From: CAZENU01 sp965222125
Lineage (GTDB): Bacteria > Chloroflexota > Dehalococcoidia > Lucifugimonadales > CAZENU01
Length of the DNA: 64,000 bases
Direction of reading: 5' to 3'
Assembly: GCA_965222125.1 (NCBI GenBank)
Contig: CBDCTC010000006.1
Location: forward strand, 1,302,001 to 1,366,000
Part shown: in pieces, positions 24,700-33,714 of the stretch
Position numbering within the stretch: the first letter of the stretch is position 1
Layout of the letters: the number at the start of each line of letters is the position of its first letter
The notes under the pieces: generated by a model
Seen by the model: the letters and a program-made list of their open reading frames with translations, nothing else
What the model was told of the DNA's origin: nothing
The model's database searches: none
Program-made: the position numbers and the translations under genes

Positions 24700-26487
24700 C
24701 TACAGGATGCCGAGCTTGCGGGCCTTGGCGCGGAGGAGGTCCATGCGGTCGCCGACGTCGTCGAAGCCGGACGCGTCGGGCCTCGCGTGGAACAGGTTCC
24801 CCGACTCGTACAGATCGAAGCCGGACAGCCTCCCGTCGTTGTAGACGGCCTCCAGGTCCGCGACGTAGGCATCGTCGACGACGGCGCGGTCGACGTAGCG
24901 GTTCAGGTAGAGGGGGACTCCGGCCCCGTTGGCGACTGCCATGGCCTCCTCGGCCACCGGATCGCCCAGCGCGCTGTCCAGTAGCTGCCTGTCTGGGATG
25001 CCGCCCGGCGGGTCCTCCCACGCCTCGAACCAGCTCGTGCGCAGCGTCGCGCCGTCGAACAGGCCCTCTACCAGCCACGTCTTCCAGTCGAAGTGCAGGT
25101 TGGCCGGGAAGCCCATGATCCGGCCGTGGCCCGCGTCCGGGCGGAAGGCCTCGGTGTGCAGGTGGAACTGCAGCTTTCTGCCGGCGGCGCGCACCCGGCG
25201 GCTCATCCCCCGCAGGTAGTCCGTGTAATACTCGCCGCGCATCTCGGCGATGAGTCCGCGGTCTTCGGCGCCGCCGGGCTCGCGGCAGTGGCGCTCCCGG
25301 AAGGCGTCTACCACCGGCTCGTTGTAGCCGTAGTCGAACGGGTCGTCGACGATGTTGCCGTGGGACGATATGCGGATGTCGATGCCGTCGACGCCGGCGT
25401 CGAGGATGAAGCCGACCCACCCGTCCCAGGCCTTGCGCATCTCCGGGTACATCTCGCACGGCATCGACGGCACGTACTCGTTCCGCCCCTTGGCGAAGGC
25501 GACCGCGCCGCCGCGGTGCATCATTGCCCAACCGTCGGAACCCGTGTACGGCGAGTTGTCCGCGTCCAGCGCGAGCTGGAGGACGCCGAACCCGGAGTCG
25601 AACTCCAGCCCGTCGGTGCGGAAGTCCCTGGGCCGGTGCCAGATCGTCGACAGGCTGGCTACCTCGACCGACAGCGGGTCGGGATCGTCGCCGTAGGCCT
25701 CGATCATCGCCTGCGGCGTGTTGACGAAGTCCGGCTCCCCCTCGGCGAGGCCGGTAGTCACCACGACGAACCGGTCGCGCAGGTCGAGGCCCTCCAGGCT
25801 GAGCGTTCTGACCGGGGCGCCCTCGCGGGTCGCCAGCTCGCCGTAGTAGTCGCGTACCTCGTTTGGTGACGGCTCCACCGACTCGACGAGCGTGAAGGGG
25901 ACGTCGCGACGCTTGTAGCGGTAGTTGTTCGGGCTGGTCCAGATCTGGAGGTCGTCCCTGCCGACGCGCGTCGGCCCGTCGTCCTTCTTGCGCAGCACGA
26001 TCCGGCGCACCGGCTGGGAGTCGAGGTCCGGCGGCAGGGCGACGGGACGCCGCTTCTCCCGCAGGTAGGGGTAGCGCTCCATGATCGGCGAGACGTACCA
26101 CAGGGTCCCGCCCACGCGCTTGAGGCTCGTAGCGTCGGCGTCGTCCGAGCCCTCCGGGTACGTGCCCGAGATGCCGGCGTGGTAGGGCTTGAAGACGCCG
26201 TAGACCTCAATGCCGTGCGCGTGGGCCGCGGTCACGGCCGCTCCGAGCGGATTGACGAGGCTCCTCGCGGTCTCCCGGATGTTGCGCTCAGGGTTGCGGT
26301 AGTAGATGTCCCCGGCCCAGTACGAGTCGGGGTCCTCCTCGCCGTAGTAGATCCAGTAGATGCGGGTGACGCCGATGCTCCTCAGCTCGGCCATCATCCC
26401 GCGCAGGAGATCGGGCGTGAAGACGGCGCGCGAGGCGTCGCCCGGGAAGTCGATCGTGCAGGAGAGGATGAAGTCGGAGCGAGTCAT
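24700..26487 (-). CDS. TIM-barrel, glycoside hydrolase-like protein of unknown function
   Basis: A 595-residue cytoplasmic protein; no signal peptide. The start resembles barrel strand one of GHL-type proteins (RSIGVTRIYWIYYGEEDP near residue 36), and AHAHGIEVYGVFKPYHAG near residue 87 is a typical strand-loop of such barrels. Later GWVGFILDAGVDGIDIRISS near residue 355 and RKLQFHLHTEAF look like the active-site face. I cannot assign catalytic acids or a substrate. It begins 6 bp after the NHL gene's stop and is the last gene of the DUF1800/DUF1501/NHL module. A related smaller barrel protein is at 37455. Confidence 0.65.
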   Translation of the reverse strand: MTRSDFILSCTIDFPGDASRAVFTPDLLRGMMAELRSIGVTRIYWIYYGEEDPDSYWAGDIYYRNPERNIRETARSLVNPLGAAVTAAHAHGIEVYGVFKPYHAGISGTYPEGSDDADATSLKRVGGTLWYVSPIMERYPYLREKRRPVALPPDLDSQPVRRIVLRKKDDGPTRVGRDDLQIWTSPNNYRYKRRDVPFTLVESVEPSPNEVRDYYGELATREGAPVRTLSLEGLDLRDRFVVVTTGLAEGEPDFVNTPQAMIEAYGDDPDPLSVEVASLSTIWHRPRDFRTDGLEFDSGFGVLQLALDADNSPYTGSDGWAMMHRGGAVAFAKGRNEYVPSMPCEMYPEMRKAWDGWVGFILDAGVDGIDIRISSHGNIVDDPFDYGYNEPVVDAFRERHCREPGGAEDRGLIAEMRGEYYTDYLRGMSRRVRAAGRKLQFHLHTEAFRPDAGHGRIMGFPANLHFDWKTWLVEGLFDGATLRTSWFEAWEDPPGGIPDRQLLDSALGDPVAEEAMAVANGAGVPLYLNRYVDRAVVDDAYVADLEAVYNDGRLSGFDLYESGNLFHARPDASGFDDVGDRMDLLRAKARKLGIL

Positions 26488-26493
26488 AGGCGC

Positions 26494-27492
26494 CTACAGG
26501 TTGACCTGCGGCTCGATGTAGCCCCTGAGCTTGTTGTATATCTGGACGCGCCGGCGCTGGGTGTCGGCGATGATGATGCGAGACCTGTCCGCGTCGAAGA
26601 CGAGGTCGCACGGCAGTGCCAGCCGCCACTCCGGCTCCAGGGTGTCCACGAGGCGGCGAGCCTTCGCCACGTCGTCGTTGGCGTCGATCGTCTCCTGGAA
26701 CCACTTCGACGGCGTCTGGGCGTCGCCGATCAGGCTGGTGAGGAACTCGCCGTCCGGCGCGAATACCTGGACGCGGGAGTTGCCCCAGTCGGACACGAAC
26801 ACGTCGCCGTCGGGGTCCACCGCGACGCCGGACGGCCGGTTGAGCTCGCCTCTGGCGCTGCCGTACGACCCGAACTCCATCAGGTAGTCGCCGGAGGGGC
26901 CGAACTTCTGCACGCGGTGGTTCTTGTGGTCGGCCACGTAGACGTTGCCGCCGCCGTCGACCGTGAGGCCCCACGGCTTGTCGAGCTCGCCTCTGGTGCT
27001 GCCGTACGACCCGAACTCCATCAGGTAGCCGCCGGAGGAGCCGAACTTCTGCACGCGGTGGTTCAGGGAGTCGACGACGTACAGGTCGCCGTTGGCGTCG
27101 ACGTCGATGCCCGACGGGCCTCTGAGCTGCCCCGCGCCGTCGCCGGCCTCGCCCCAGTGGCCGAGGTAGGCGCCGTCCTGCGAGAATACGGTGACGCGGT
27201 TCAGCCACTCGTCGGTGACGTAGACGTTGTACTCGGAGTCGACGGCGATCCCGGTCGGCCATATGAGCCCGCCGTCACCGTCGCCGCGTTTGCCGAACTG
27301 GCCGACGATCTCCTCGCCGCCGGGCGTGTCGCCGATCGACAGGCGCAGCACGGTGACCAGATAGGCAGCGCGCGTCACGCAGTAGACGTCGTCGCCCTCG
27401 CCGAGGGCCAACGCGACGTCGCCCAGCATCTCACGGCCGCCGACCTGGTGGCTGTAGTCGTACACCCGGCCGCCGACCATCTGCGTCAGCAT
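26494..27492 (-). CDS. NHL-repeat beta-propeller protein
   Basis: A 332-residue protein built of NHL repeats, for example PTGIAVDSEYNVYVTDEWLN, PSGIDVDANGDLYVVDSLNH, PWGLTVDGGGNVYVADHKNH and PSGVAVDPDGDVFVSDWGNS. Two adjacent repeats are almost identical (HRVQKFG-S/P-SG-YLMEFGSYGS), suggesting recent internal duplication. Start at 27492 is supported by GAGGAGGAAG upstream. No signal peptide. Such propellers bind ligands or proteins, or act as peptidyl-glycine lyases; no lyase residues are obvious. It sits between DUF1501 and the TIM-barrel gene. Confidence 0.85.
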   Translation of the reverse strand: MLTQMVGGRVYDYSHQVGGREMLGDVALALGEGDDVYCVTRAAYLVTVLRLSIGDTPGGEEIVGQFGKRGDGDGGLIWPTGIAVDSEYNVYVTDEWLNRVTVFSQDGAYLGHWGEAGDGAGQLRGPSGIDVDANGDLYVVDSLNHRVQKFGSSGGYLMEFGSYGSTRGELDKPWGLTVDGGGNVYVADHKNHRVQKFGPSGDYLMEFGSYGSARGELNRPSGVAVDPDGDVFVSDWGNSRVQVFAPDGEFLTSLIGDAQTPSKWFQETIDANDDVAKARRLVDTLEPEWRLALPCDLVFDADRSRIIIADTQRRRVQIYNKLRGYIEPQVNL

Positions 27493-27538
27493 GACTTCCT
27501 CCTCTGGCGCGCCGTTGCGCCGACCCACGCCGGAATGG

Positions 27539-28669
27539 CTACAGGTAGGCGGGTTTCTCGAACACTCCCTCGACTATCGGCTGGGCGTCCAGGCCGAGCC
27601 AGTCCTCCACGATCGTCGTATAGACGCTGCGGAAGTCCATGTTCGGGATGGGGTCGCCCTGTTCGAGGTCCTCCGGCCTGATCGATGGGTACTCGCTGTA
27701 CTGCCCGCCCTTGACGCGGTCGCCGACCACGAACGAGACGCCCGCGGCGCCGTGGTCGGTGCCGGAGCCGTTATCGTGGGTGCGGCGGCCGAACTCGGAG
27801 AACATCAGCATGATGACGTTGTCCGCCGCGTCGTGCTCGCGCAGGTCGTCGAAGAAGTCCCTGACGGCCACCGATATCTCGTCCCACAGCTTCGTCTGGG
27901 TGCCGTTCTGGTCGGCGTGGGTGTCGAAGCTGCCGTGGTCGCAGTAGAAGACCCTCGTCCCGAGGCCGGCGAGGTGGACTTGGGCGATGCCCTTGAGCTT
28001 GCTCGCGATGCTGTTGTCGGCGTACTCGACCGTCGACTCGTATATCGCCGGCGCCACCTTGAGGATGTCGGCGCCCTTCAGCGCGTCGAGGCCGGTCTGG
28101 CCGAGGAAGTCCATCACCGGCCCGGTGCCAATGGCCGGGGCGTACATCCGCTTGTAGCGGTCGAGCACGCGCTCCCGCTGTTGGCTCTCGGTTATCCCGG
28201 TCAGCATGCCGTAGTTGTCCAGGTCCTCGACGGCCGCCACGGGCACGCCGGGGGCGGCGAGGGCGCGGAACAGGCTCGGCCCCATGCTCACCGCCGTGAC
28301 CACGTTCTCCTTGTCCGGGTCCAGCTCCCGCACGACGCGGCCGAGCCAGCCCTCGGTGCCCAGCTTGTCCGGCTCGCACGTGTGCCAGATGTCCATCGAC
28401 CGGAAGTGCGACCGCGGCGAGTTCTCGTAGCCGACGCCGTGGATGATCGCGACGTTGCCCTCGTTGTACATGTCGCGCATCGGGCCCATGCTGGGATGGA
28501 ACCCGACCTCGTCGTCGATCGGCAGCACCTGCTCCACGGGCACCGTGACGAGCTTGCGGTAGTCACGGTACAGCGGGTTCGCGTACGGCACAACGCAGTT
28601 CAGGTAGTCGTTGCCCCCGGTCAGCTGCAGCACCACCAGGACGGGATCTTTCTCCGCCACCGTCATCAT
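27539..28669 (-). CDS. DUF1501 family protein
   Basis: A 376-residue DUF1501 (sulfatase/alkaline phosphatase-like fold) protein. Family blocks are VLVVLQLTGGNDYLNCVVPY at the N-terminus, IIHGVGYENSPRSHFRSMDI near residue 75, and the metal-binding-like YCDHGSFDTHADQN near residue 241 and MFSEFGRRTHDNGSGTDHGA near residue 290. Most family members are exported by Tat; here no leader is present. DUF1501 and DUF1800 genes are known to occur as neighbours in many bacteria. The function is unknown. This gene lies downstream of DUF1800, on the same strand. Confidence 0.88.
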   Translation of the reverse strand: MMTVAEKDPVLVVLQLTGGNDYLNCVVPYANPLYRDYRKLVTVPVEQVLPIDDEVGFHPSMGPMRDMYNEGNVAIIHGVGYENSPRSHFRSMDIWHTCEPDKLGTEGWLGRVVRELDPDKENVVTAVSMGPSLFRALAAPGVPVAAVEDLDNYGMLTGITESQQRERVLDRYKRMYAPAIGTGPVMDFLGQTGLDALKGADILKVAPAIYESTVEYADNSIASKLKGIAQVHLAGLGTRVFYCDHGSFDTHADQNGTQTKLWDEISVAVRDFFDDLREHDAADNVIMLMFSEFGRRTHDNGSGTDHGAAGVSFVVGDRVKGGQYSEYPSIRPEDLEQGDPIPNMDFRSVYTTIVEDWLGLDAQPIVEGVFEKPAYL

Positions 28670-28736
28670 CGTGTACCTCCTCGAAGGCGGACGGCGGCGT
28701 CTGCCTTACTGCGAAAATGGACGCGGCGCTCCGTCG

Positions 28737-28754
28737 TTCCCGCGCAGGCGGGAA
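28737..28754. repeat. hairpin (TTCCCGC/GCGGGAA) in the DUF1800-DUF1501 gap
   Basis: A perfect 7-bp stem in the 176-bp gap between the two genes; the same GGGAACCCATCCC context appears at 30508-30522. It could act in mRNA processing or be a short dispersed repeat. A minus-strand TATACT lies upstream at about 28784 but lacks a good -35. Confidence 0.5.
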
Positions 28755-28845
28755 CCCATCCCCGACCCCTCTGGAAAGTATAGCGGATTGTCGCAGAAGC
28801 ACCCATTTTCATCCCTTGTGCGGCCATGACAAGGCCGCCGCCCCG

Positions 28846-30246
28846 CTACGCGAACTGGAACTCCCTGAGCGCTACGATGAGCTGCAGCAGCTCGCTGACC
28901 CTCTCCTCCGACCTGGCGGACGCCTCTTCGCCGTTCCAGCTCAGGGCGCCGTCGGCCGACACGTGGTCGACCAGCTCGGTACGGGCCCCGGCGTCGACCT
29001 CCATCTGGCCGACCAGGTCAAGGCACGCGTCGACGACCTGCTCCGGCGAGCGGCCGTTGGACCTGATCTCGTCGACGATGCCGCGCACGCCCGGCCTGCT
29101 CACGTCGCCGATCATCTCGGCGAAGAAGTTGGTCCGCCGCATCAGGGAGCCGCTGTTGATCCACTCCGTCCCGGTGTGCCAGCCCTCGACGCTCGGCGGG
29201 TTCAGCAGCTCCTGGCCCATGTAGGTTATCTGGTTCGACCAGTCCATGGTCGACGGCTGGGGGCTCTCCGCGCCGCCGACGAACCGGAGCATGCCGACCA
29301 CGGCGTCCGCGGGGCTCTTCACCTTGGCGAACCGGGCCGCCTTGAAGAAGTCGGAGTTGAACAGCAGCCGCAGCACGGGCCGCACGTCGTAGTCGCTGTC
29401 CATCAGCGCCTCGGCCAGCAGGTCGACGGCGTCCGGGTCCCTGGGCGGCGTGACCGACCACGCCGGCACCTGCGCCTCGTCGGCGACGAAGAAGTTGTAC
29501 AGGTGGCGGGCGATGAAGTGGGCGGTCGCCGGCTGGCGAAGGATGATGTCGATGACATCCTCGCCGTTGAAGTTGCCTGTTTGGCCGAGAAAGCTCTTGT
29601 CGCCGTTGTCGTGGTCGTCGGCGTCGTAGACGAAGTGCCAGTCGAACCTGCCCATCGGGAACCTCGGCAGCTTCTTGCTCATCGTCCAGCCCGTGAACGC
29701 GCGGGAGCACTCCCTGACGTCGACCTCAGTGTAGTTGCCGACGCCCATCGTGAACAGCTCCAGGAGCTCGCGGCCCCAGTTCTCGTTGACCGCTGCGCCG
29801 TGGTTCTGGTTGTTGTCCAGCCAGAAGATCATGGCCGGGTTCTTCGCGACGTCGAGCAGCAGCTCGCGGAACCTGCCCAGCCCCTTCTCGCGGAACATGT
29901 CGACCATGTCTGTTATCTCGTCGTAGTGGTCGACCTTGGAGACGCCCGTGGCGAATATCTGGTGCCAGAAGACGGTCATCTTCTCCTGGAGGGGCGCGTC
30001 GGTGTTGATCATCCGCCACACCCAGCTCGACTGGCCGATTCCGCCGAGCGTGCCGGGCTTCCACTGGTAGTTGAAGTAGCGCCAGAACTCGTAGATGTCG
30101 ACCGGCTCCTGCGCCTCCGGGTGCAGGAGCTCCTCTACCGTCTGCTCGTAGCCGACGGCCGCGCGCCTCTCCAGCTCCGCGGGCGCGGCGCCGAACGCGG
30201 CGCGCCTCATCAGGTGTGCCATCAGGGCGATGTCGTTAGCGGCCAT
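28846..30246 (-). CDS. DUF1800 family protein
   Basis: A 466-residue DUF1800 protein. The typical opening MAHLMRRAAFGAAPAELERR is present at residue 9, followed by QEKMTVFWHQIFATGVSKVD near residue 88, NENWGRELLELFTMGVGNYT near residue 154, and the closing NPPSVEGWHTGTEWINSG near residue 370. The ATG at 30246 has GGGAGGAGA just upstream. No signal peptide. DUF1800 and DUF1501 are partners of unknown joint function, often linked to envelope or extracellular polymer handling. This is the first gene of the module, behind a strong promoter. Confidence 0.88.
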   Translation of the reverse strand: MAANDIALMAHLMRRAAFGAAPAELERRAAVGYEQTVEELLHPEAQEPVDIYEFWRYFNYQWKPGTLGGIGQSSWVWRMINTDAPLQEKMTVFWHQIFATGVSKVDHYDEITDMVDMFREKGLGRFRELLLDVAKNPAMIFWLDNNQNHGAAVNENWGRELLELFTMGVGNYTEVDVRECSRAFTGWTMSKKLPRFPMGRFDWHFVYDADDHDNGDKSFLGQTGNFNGEDVIDIILRQPATAHFIARHLYNFFVADEAQVPAWSVTPPRDPDAVDLLAEALMDSDYDVRPVLRLLFNSDFFKAARFAKVKSPADAVVGMLRFVGGAESPQPSTMDWSNQITYMGQELLNPPSVEGWHTGTEWINSGSLMRRTNFFAEMIGDVSRPGVRGIVDEIRSNGRSPEQVVDACLDLVGQMEVDAGARTELVDHVSADGALSWNGEEASARSEERVSELLQLIVALREFQFA

Positions 30247-30320
30247 CCGGTCTCCTCCCAAGGGTCTGTGGCTGTGCGTCGGGGGACGAGCGGCAGGCGC
30301 CGAAGAGCCTGCCACAGTCA

Positions 30321-30349
30321 AATATACGGGCGGCGTCCGACCTTGTCAA
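30321..30349 (-). promoter_or_regulatory. consensus promoter of the DUF1800/DUF1501 module
   Basis: On the minus strand TTGACA (30349-30344), a 17-bp spacer and TATATT (30326-30321), 75 bp before the DUF1800 ATG. It has the same two boxes as the promoter at 17785-17813. The rest of the gap to 30546 carries short hairpin repeats and no gene. Confidence 0.75.
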
Positions 30350-30546
30350 AAAGCCCGTGCCCGGAGGTGAATGTTCAGGTCGACGGGACGAATCCCCTCC
30401 CGTACCCCTGGATACCCGCTGTCGGAGACCTTTTCGTAACTCCCTCTGCCTTGCCGGTAGACGGTTGGTGTGACGGTGAAGCGTCCTTCCGTCCTTCCCG
30501 TGACGACGGGAACCCATCCCGCTCCCCGCCGCCCTGGATTCCCTAA

Positions 30547-31570
30547 ACTCACAAACGAAGTGCAACACCTGGTTAAGGTGTTGTCATGGGAAAACGTTAT
30601 GGACATGTCACCATTGAAGAGCGGTGTGAGATTGCCTGCCTACAAGCCGAGGGACGCTCGATCCGGCAGATCGCTGCAGATTTGGATCGCTCGCCATCTA
30701 CAGTTGCTCGGGAGCTGAAGCGCAATGGGTCACAGACCGGTGAATACAAGCCGATATATGCCGACCGGCAGGCTCGTGCCCGCAGATGGCGAGGCTCCCG
30801 TATGGAGCGGGACGATACTCTCCGTACACGGGTGCTCTCACGCCTCGAACGGGGCTGGTCGCCCGAGCAGGTTGCCGGACGGCTTGAGCTGGAGGCTGGT
30901 AGGAGGGTCATCTCCCACGAGAGCATCTACCGGTTCATTTACGGCCAACTCGCGCGCACGAAGGATTATGGGTGGCGCCACTACCTTCCTCGTGCCAAGT
31001 CGAAGCGTGGCTGGCGAGGTCGCAGAGGGGGCAGCCCTGCCTCCTTCATGGCTATGCGACGCTCGATTGCCGAGCGCCCCCAGAGCGCCGCTGACCGCCG
31101 CACTCCCGGCCACTGGGAGGCGGACCTGATGCTGTTCAGGACATATGGACATGCGGTGCTGACCATGCACGAACGCCACTCCCGCATCCTCATTGCCGTC
31201 AGACCCCCTGGCAAGGCATCCAGCCCCATCGCCAGCGCCATGTCGCAGCTGCTCGGTCAGTTGCCGCCCCAATGGCGACGGACGGTTACCTTCGACAACG
31301 GGACCGAGTTCGCCCGACACTACCGACTCCACGATCTGGGTATCGAAACCTTCTTCTGCGATACCCACTCCCCTTGGCAGAAGGGCGGGGTGGAGAACGC
31401 CATCGGCCGGTTGCGGCGGACTCTGCCCCGCAAGACCGACCTGGCGGCGTTGCCGGTCGAGCGGTTTACACAGATGATTCAGGCCTACAACAATACCCCG
31501 CGAAAGTGCCTGAACTACAAGACCCCGGCAGAGATATTCTTGGAAAGCGTGTTGCACTTGAAATGTGAAT
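30547..31570 (+). mobile_element. IS30-family insertion sequence
   Basis: About 1.02 kb. The left end contains ACTCACAAACGAAGTGCAAC; the right end, read inversely, contains ATTCACATTTCAAGTGCAAC. They share TCACA and AAGTGCAACAC, the usual IS30 imperfect inverted repeat. One transposase gene fills the element. Target duplications could not be defined. It sits among short hairpin repeats, next to the DUF1800 promoter region. Confidence 0.8.
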
Positions 31571-31629
31571 CCACCTTCCCGCCTGCGCGGGAACGAAGGT
31601 TATGCAAAGGTCTCCTGTCGCGGGTATGA
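30586..31629 (+). CDS. IS30-family transposase
   Basis: A 347-residue DDE transposase. The N-terminal helix-turn-helix reads YGHVTIEERCEIACLQAEGR, then SIRQIAADLDRSPSTVAREL. The catalytic acids are in HWEADLM (D), VTFDNGTEF (D) and GGVENAIGRLRR (E), so it looks functional. The frame does not stop at the right inverted repeat but runs about 59 bases into the flank, adding a tail ending LCKGLLSRV. That tail is probably acquired from the insertion site. Confidence 0.92.
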   Translation: MGKRYGHVTIEERCEIACLQAEGRSIRQIAADLDRSPSTVARELKRNGSQTGEYKPIYADRQARARRWRGSRMERDDTLRTRVLSRLERGWSPEQVAGRLELEAGRRVISHESIYRFIYGQLARTKDYGWRHYLPRAKSKRGWRGRRGGSPASFMAMRRSIAERPQSAADRRTPGHWEADLMLFRTYGHAVLTMHERHSRILIAVRPPGKASSPIASAMSQLLGQLPPQWRRTVTFDNGTEFARHYRLHDLGIETFFCDTHSPWQKGGVENAIGRLRRTLPRKTDLAALPVERFTQMIQAYNNTPRKCLNYKTPAEIFLESVLHLKCESTFPPARERRLCKGLLSRV

Positions 31630-31645
31630 CGGATGCCTGGTGGAC

Positions 31646-31752
31646 TGTCGTCGTCATTCCGGCCCCCGAGCCGGAATCCAGTAGTGGGGAGGACAGGCTT
31701 GGGCGAGCATCCACGGGTGCTGTGGGGTAGCCCCTCTTACCAAGATTGAGAG
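31646..31752 (+). repeat. dispersed repeat R3, copy 1
   Basis: Starts with the hairpin ATTCCGGC (31656-31663) / GCCGGAAT (31670-31677) and ends with GGGTAGCCCCTCTTACCA. The same beginning and end recur at 38708-38872 with a longer middle. Non-coding. Confidence 0.7.
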
Positions 31753-31885
31753 CTAACACTCGCGTGCAACGGTCCACGGTCGGCGGTACCCTGCGAGAGC
31801 CCGAACCCGCTGACATCCCGCGGAGCGCACGAGGTGTCCGAGTCGCCCGCGCAGGCCGGTGTACTCGGCAAGCCCGGCTCAGGTA

Positions 31886-33376
31886 TCAGGCTCGATGTGG
31901 TTGTCGCCGCCTGCGTCGGGGTGGGCGGCGGGGTCTGCGCCAGGTGGGCGAGGGGTTCGGAGTCGCATGACGGCTTCCCTCTCCCTCTTCCCACCGATAC
32001 CAAAACTCATCCTGCTGTGGCAGCTCGACAGCGGCCATCGTCTTCAGCGCGGCGGAGGGAGAGACTTCGCCCGGCGAGTAGCCCGGATAGTAGACGGCGA
32101 TGCGGGAGCCGTCAGGAGACCACGAGACACCTGCCGGCTTCAACCAAGTTGCGGAAATCGGGCGTGGAGAACCGGAGCCGTACGCGCTGACGATGCTTAC
32201 CGACTGGTTCTCACTCAACCATGCCTTCGAGTGCGGGATCTGTAGGCCGATGATCGCTATTCTCGTCCCGTCCGGTGACCAGGACACATCGATGGAGCCC
32301 GAAGCGTACACCTCCCCACTTTCGAACAGCTTCTTCTCGTTGGAGCCGTCCGGGTCCGTCGTGACGATCGCAACATGCCAGTCGCCGTCACTCCTGGCAA
32401 AGGCTATCCGACCGCCGTCGGGAGACCACGAAGCGATGCCCTCGGTTTCTCCCAGTCTAGTCAGTCCTGATCCATCGGCGCCCACGGTGTACAGCACCTC
32501 CTTCTCGGGGTACCGCTCTTCAGGCGAGTCCGGCTCCAGCGCAACGAACGCAAGCCTCCGGCCATCGGGAGACCATACGGGTGGGGGGGCATCTAGATGG
32601 ATGCCCGACGCAACGCTGCGACGGTCCGGGCCGTCGGAGCCCATGGTATAGACTTCCCACAAACCGCTGCGCTTCGACAGGAAGGCGATGCGTGACCCTT
32701 CGGGCGACCAGGCGGGACTCACGTTGACGATGTCCTCGCAAGCGCTCTTGGTGAGCCTGCGCCTGTTAGATCCGTCGAGAGCGGAAGTCACAATCTCCCA
32801 ACCATGGTGCTCGATCTCAGGAAGCCACCAGCGGTCATGCCTGAACGCCGCGTACGCTATCCGTGTGCCGTCCGGAGATATGCTTGGCGACTGAGCGGCG
32901 TAGTCGTCAGTAAGACTCCGTCCATCGGGGGACCACAAAGGCGTGGTGCCCTCTGCAGCGACACCCGTCGCAACACTGCGAACATCGGAGCCGTCGGTGG
33001 CCATGGTGTATACGGCAAAGGCACCGATGCGCTCGCGCCCCCCTTCATCCTTGAGCCCTGTGCGATTCGACACAAAGGCGATGCGCGACCCGTCGGGCGA
33101 CCAGACGAGGCTCATGTTTACGACCCAAATGCTAGCGCTCTTCGTGAGTCTGCGCCTGTCCGACCCGTCGAGCCCGGGAGTGACAATGTCCCACCGGTAG
33201 ACAGAGCCCCATGGCCAACTGTCATGCCTGAACGCCGCATACGCTATCCGTGTGCCGTCCGGGGAGATACTCGGCGGCTGAGCGACGTCGTGCCAGTCAT
33301 CATCGCGGCTTCCCGTCACCCTTCGCAATCCCGGACCGTCCGGCTCCTTCGTGTACACAACTTGGTCGTGACTCAA
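31886..33376 (-). CDS. TolB-like PD40 beta-propeller protein
   Basis: A 496-residue frame starting at a TTG at 33376. It consists of PD40 repeats with the hallmark WSPDG: PSISPDGTRIAYAAFRHD (twice, almost identical), LVWSPDGSRIAFVSNRTG, PAWSPEGSRIAFLSKRSG, PVWSPDGRRLAFVALEPD, SWSPDGGRIAFARSDGD and more. There is no signal peptide or membrane segment, and the first repeat starts abruptly, so the 5' end may be missing. The last 40 residues are low-complexity arginine-proline sequence, probably not native. Binding or scaffold role is likely; TolB itself is periplasmic. Confidence 0.75.
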   Translation of the reverse strand: MSHDQVVYTKEPDGPGLRRVTGSRDDDWHDVAQPPSISPDGTRIAYAAFRHDSWPWGSVYRWDIVTPGLDGSDRRRLTKSASIWVVNMSLVWSPDGSRIAFVSNRTGLKDEGGRERIGAFAVYTMATDGSDVRSVATGVAAEGTTPLWSPDGRSLTDDYAAQSPSISPDGTRIAYAAFRHDRWWLPEIEHHGWEIVTSALDGSNRRRLTKSACEDIVNVSPAWSPEGSRIAFLSKRSGLWEVYTMGSDGPDRRSVASGIHLDAPPPVWSPDGRRLAFVALEPDSPEERYPEKEVLYTVGADGSGLTRLGETEGIASWSPDGGRIAFARSDGDWHVAIVTTDPDGSNEKKLFESGEVYASGSIDVSWSPDGTRIAIIGLQIPHSKAWLSENQSVSIVSAYGSGSPRPISATWLKPAGVSWSPDGSRIAVYYPGYSPGEVSPSAALKTMAAVELPQQDEFWYRWEEGEGSRHATPNPSPTWRRPRRPPRRRRRQPHRA

Positions 33377-33547
33377 AGCTCTTCATGGGTTCAACGCCTG
33401 ATAGAGAGCGCGGATGGCCAGGATGTCCTCAGCAAGAAGGATGAGGCTGTGTACGTGGACTGCCACTCATGGACGAGTCCGATACGTCAAGGCTATTTCA
33501 CGCACCGGAACTCGTCAACGACGTGTAGAACCCCGGACTCACCACCC

Positions 33548-33643
33548 AATTGGGCCGGCCGGCGTGACGGACTGCTTCCGGCGTCATAGTGGCGCACCCC
33601 GTCGGGGATGGATACCCGCGTTCGCGAGAATGACGGAGGTGGG
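33548..33643 (+). repeat. dispersed repeat R2, copy 2
   Basis: Closely matches 17843-17939 in the same orientation, including GGCGTGACGGACTGCTTCCG and GAATGACGGAGGTGGGG. Lies in the 338-bp gap 33377-33714, where no gene is seen; a short duplicate of its end (GGGAATGACGGAGG) follows at once. Confidence 0.8.
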
Positions 33644-33714
33644 GCGGGAATGACGGAGGCGGGGCTTTCGGGCGACCGGGCGGATTGGCTGGGCCGCCGG
33701 AGGTCCGTTGGCGG

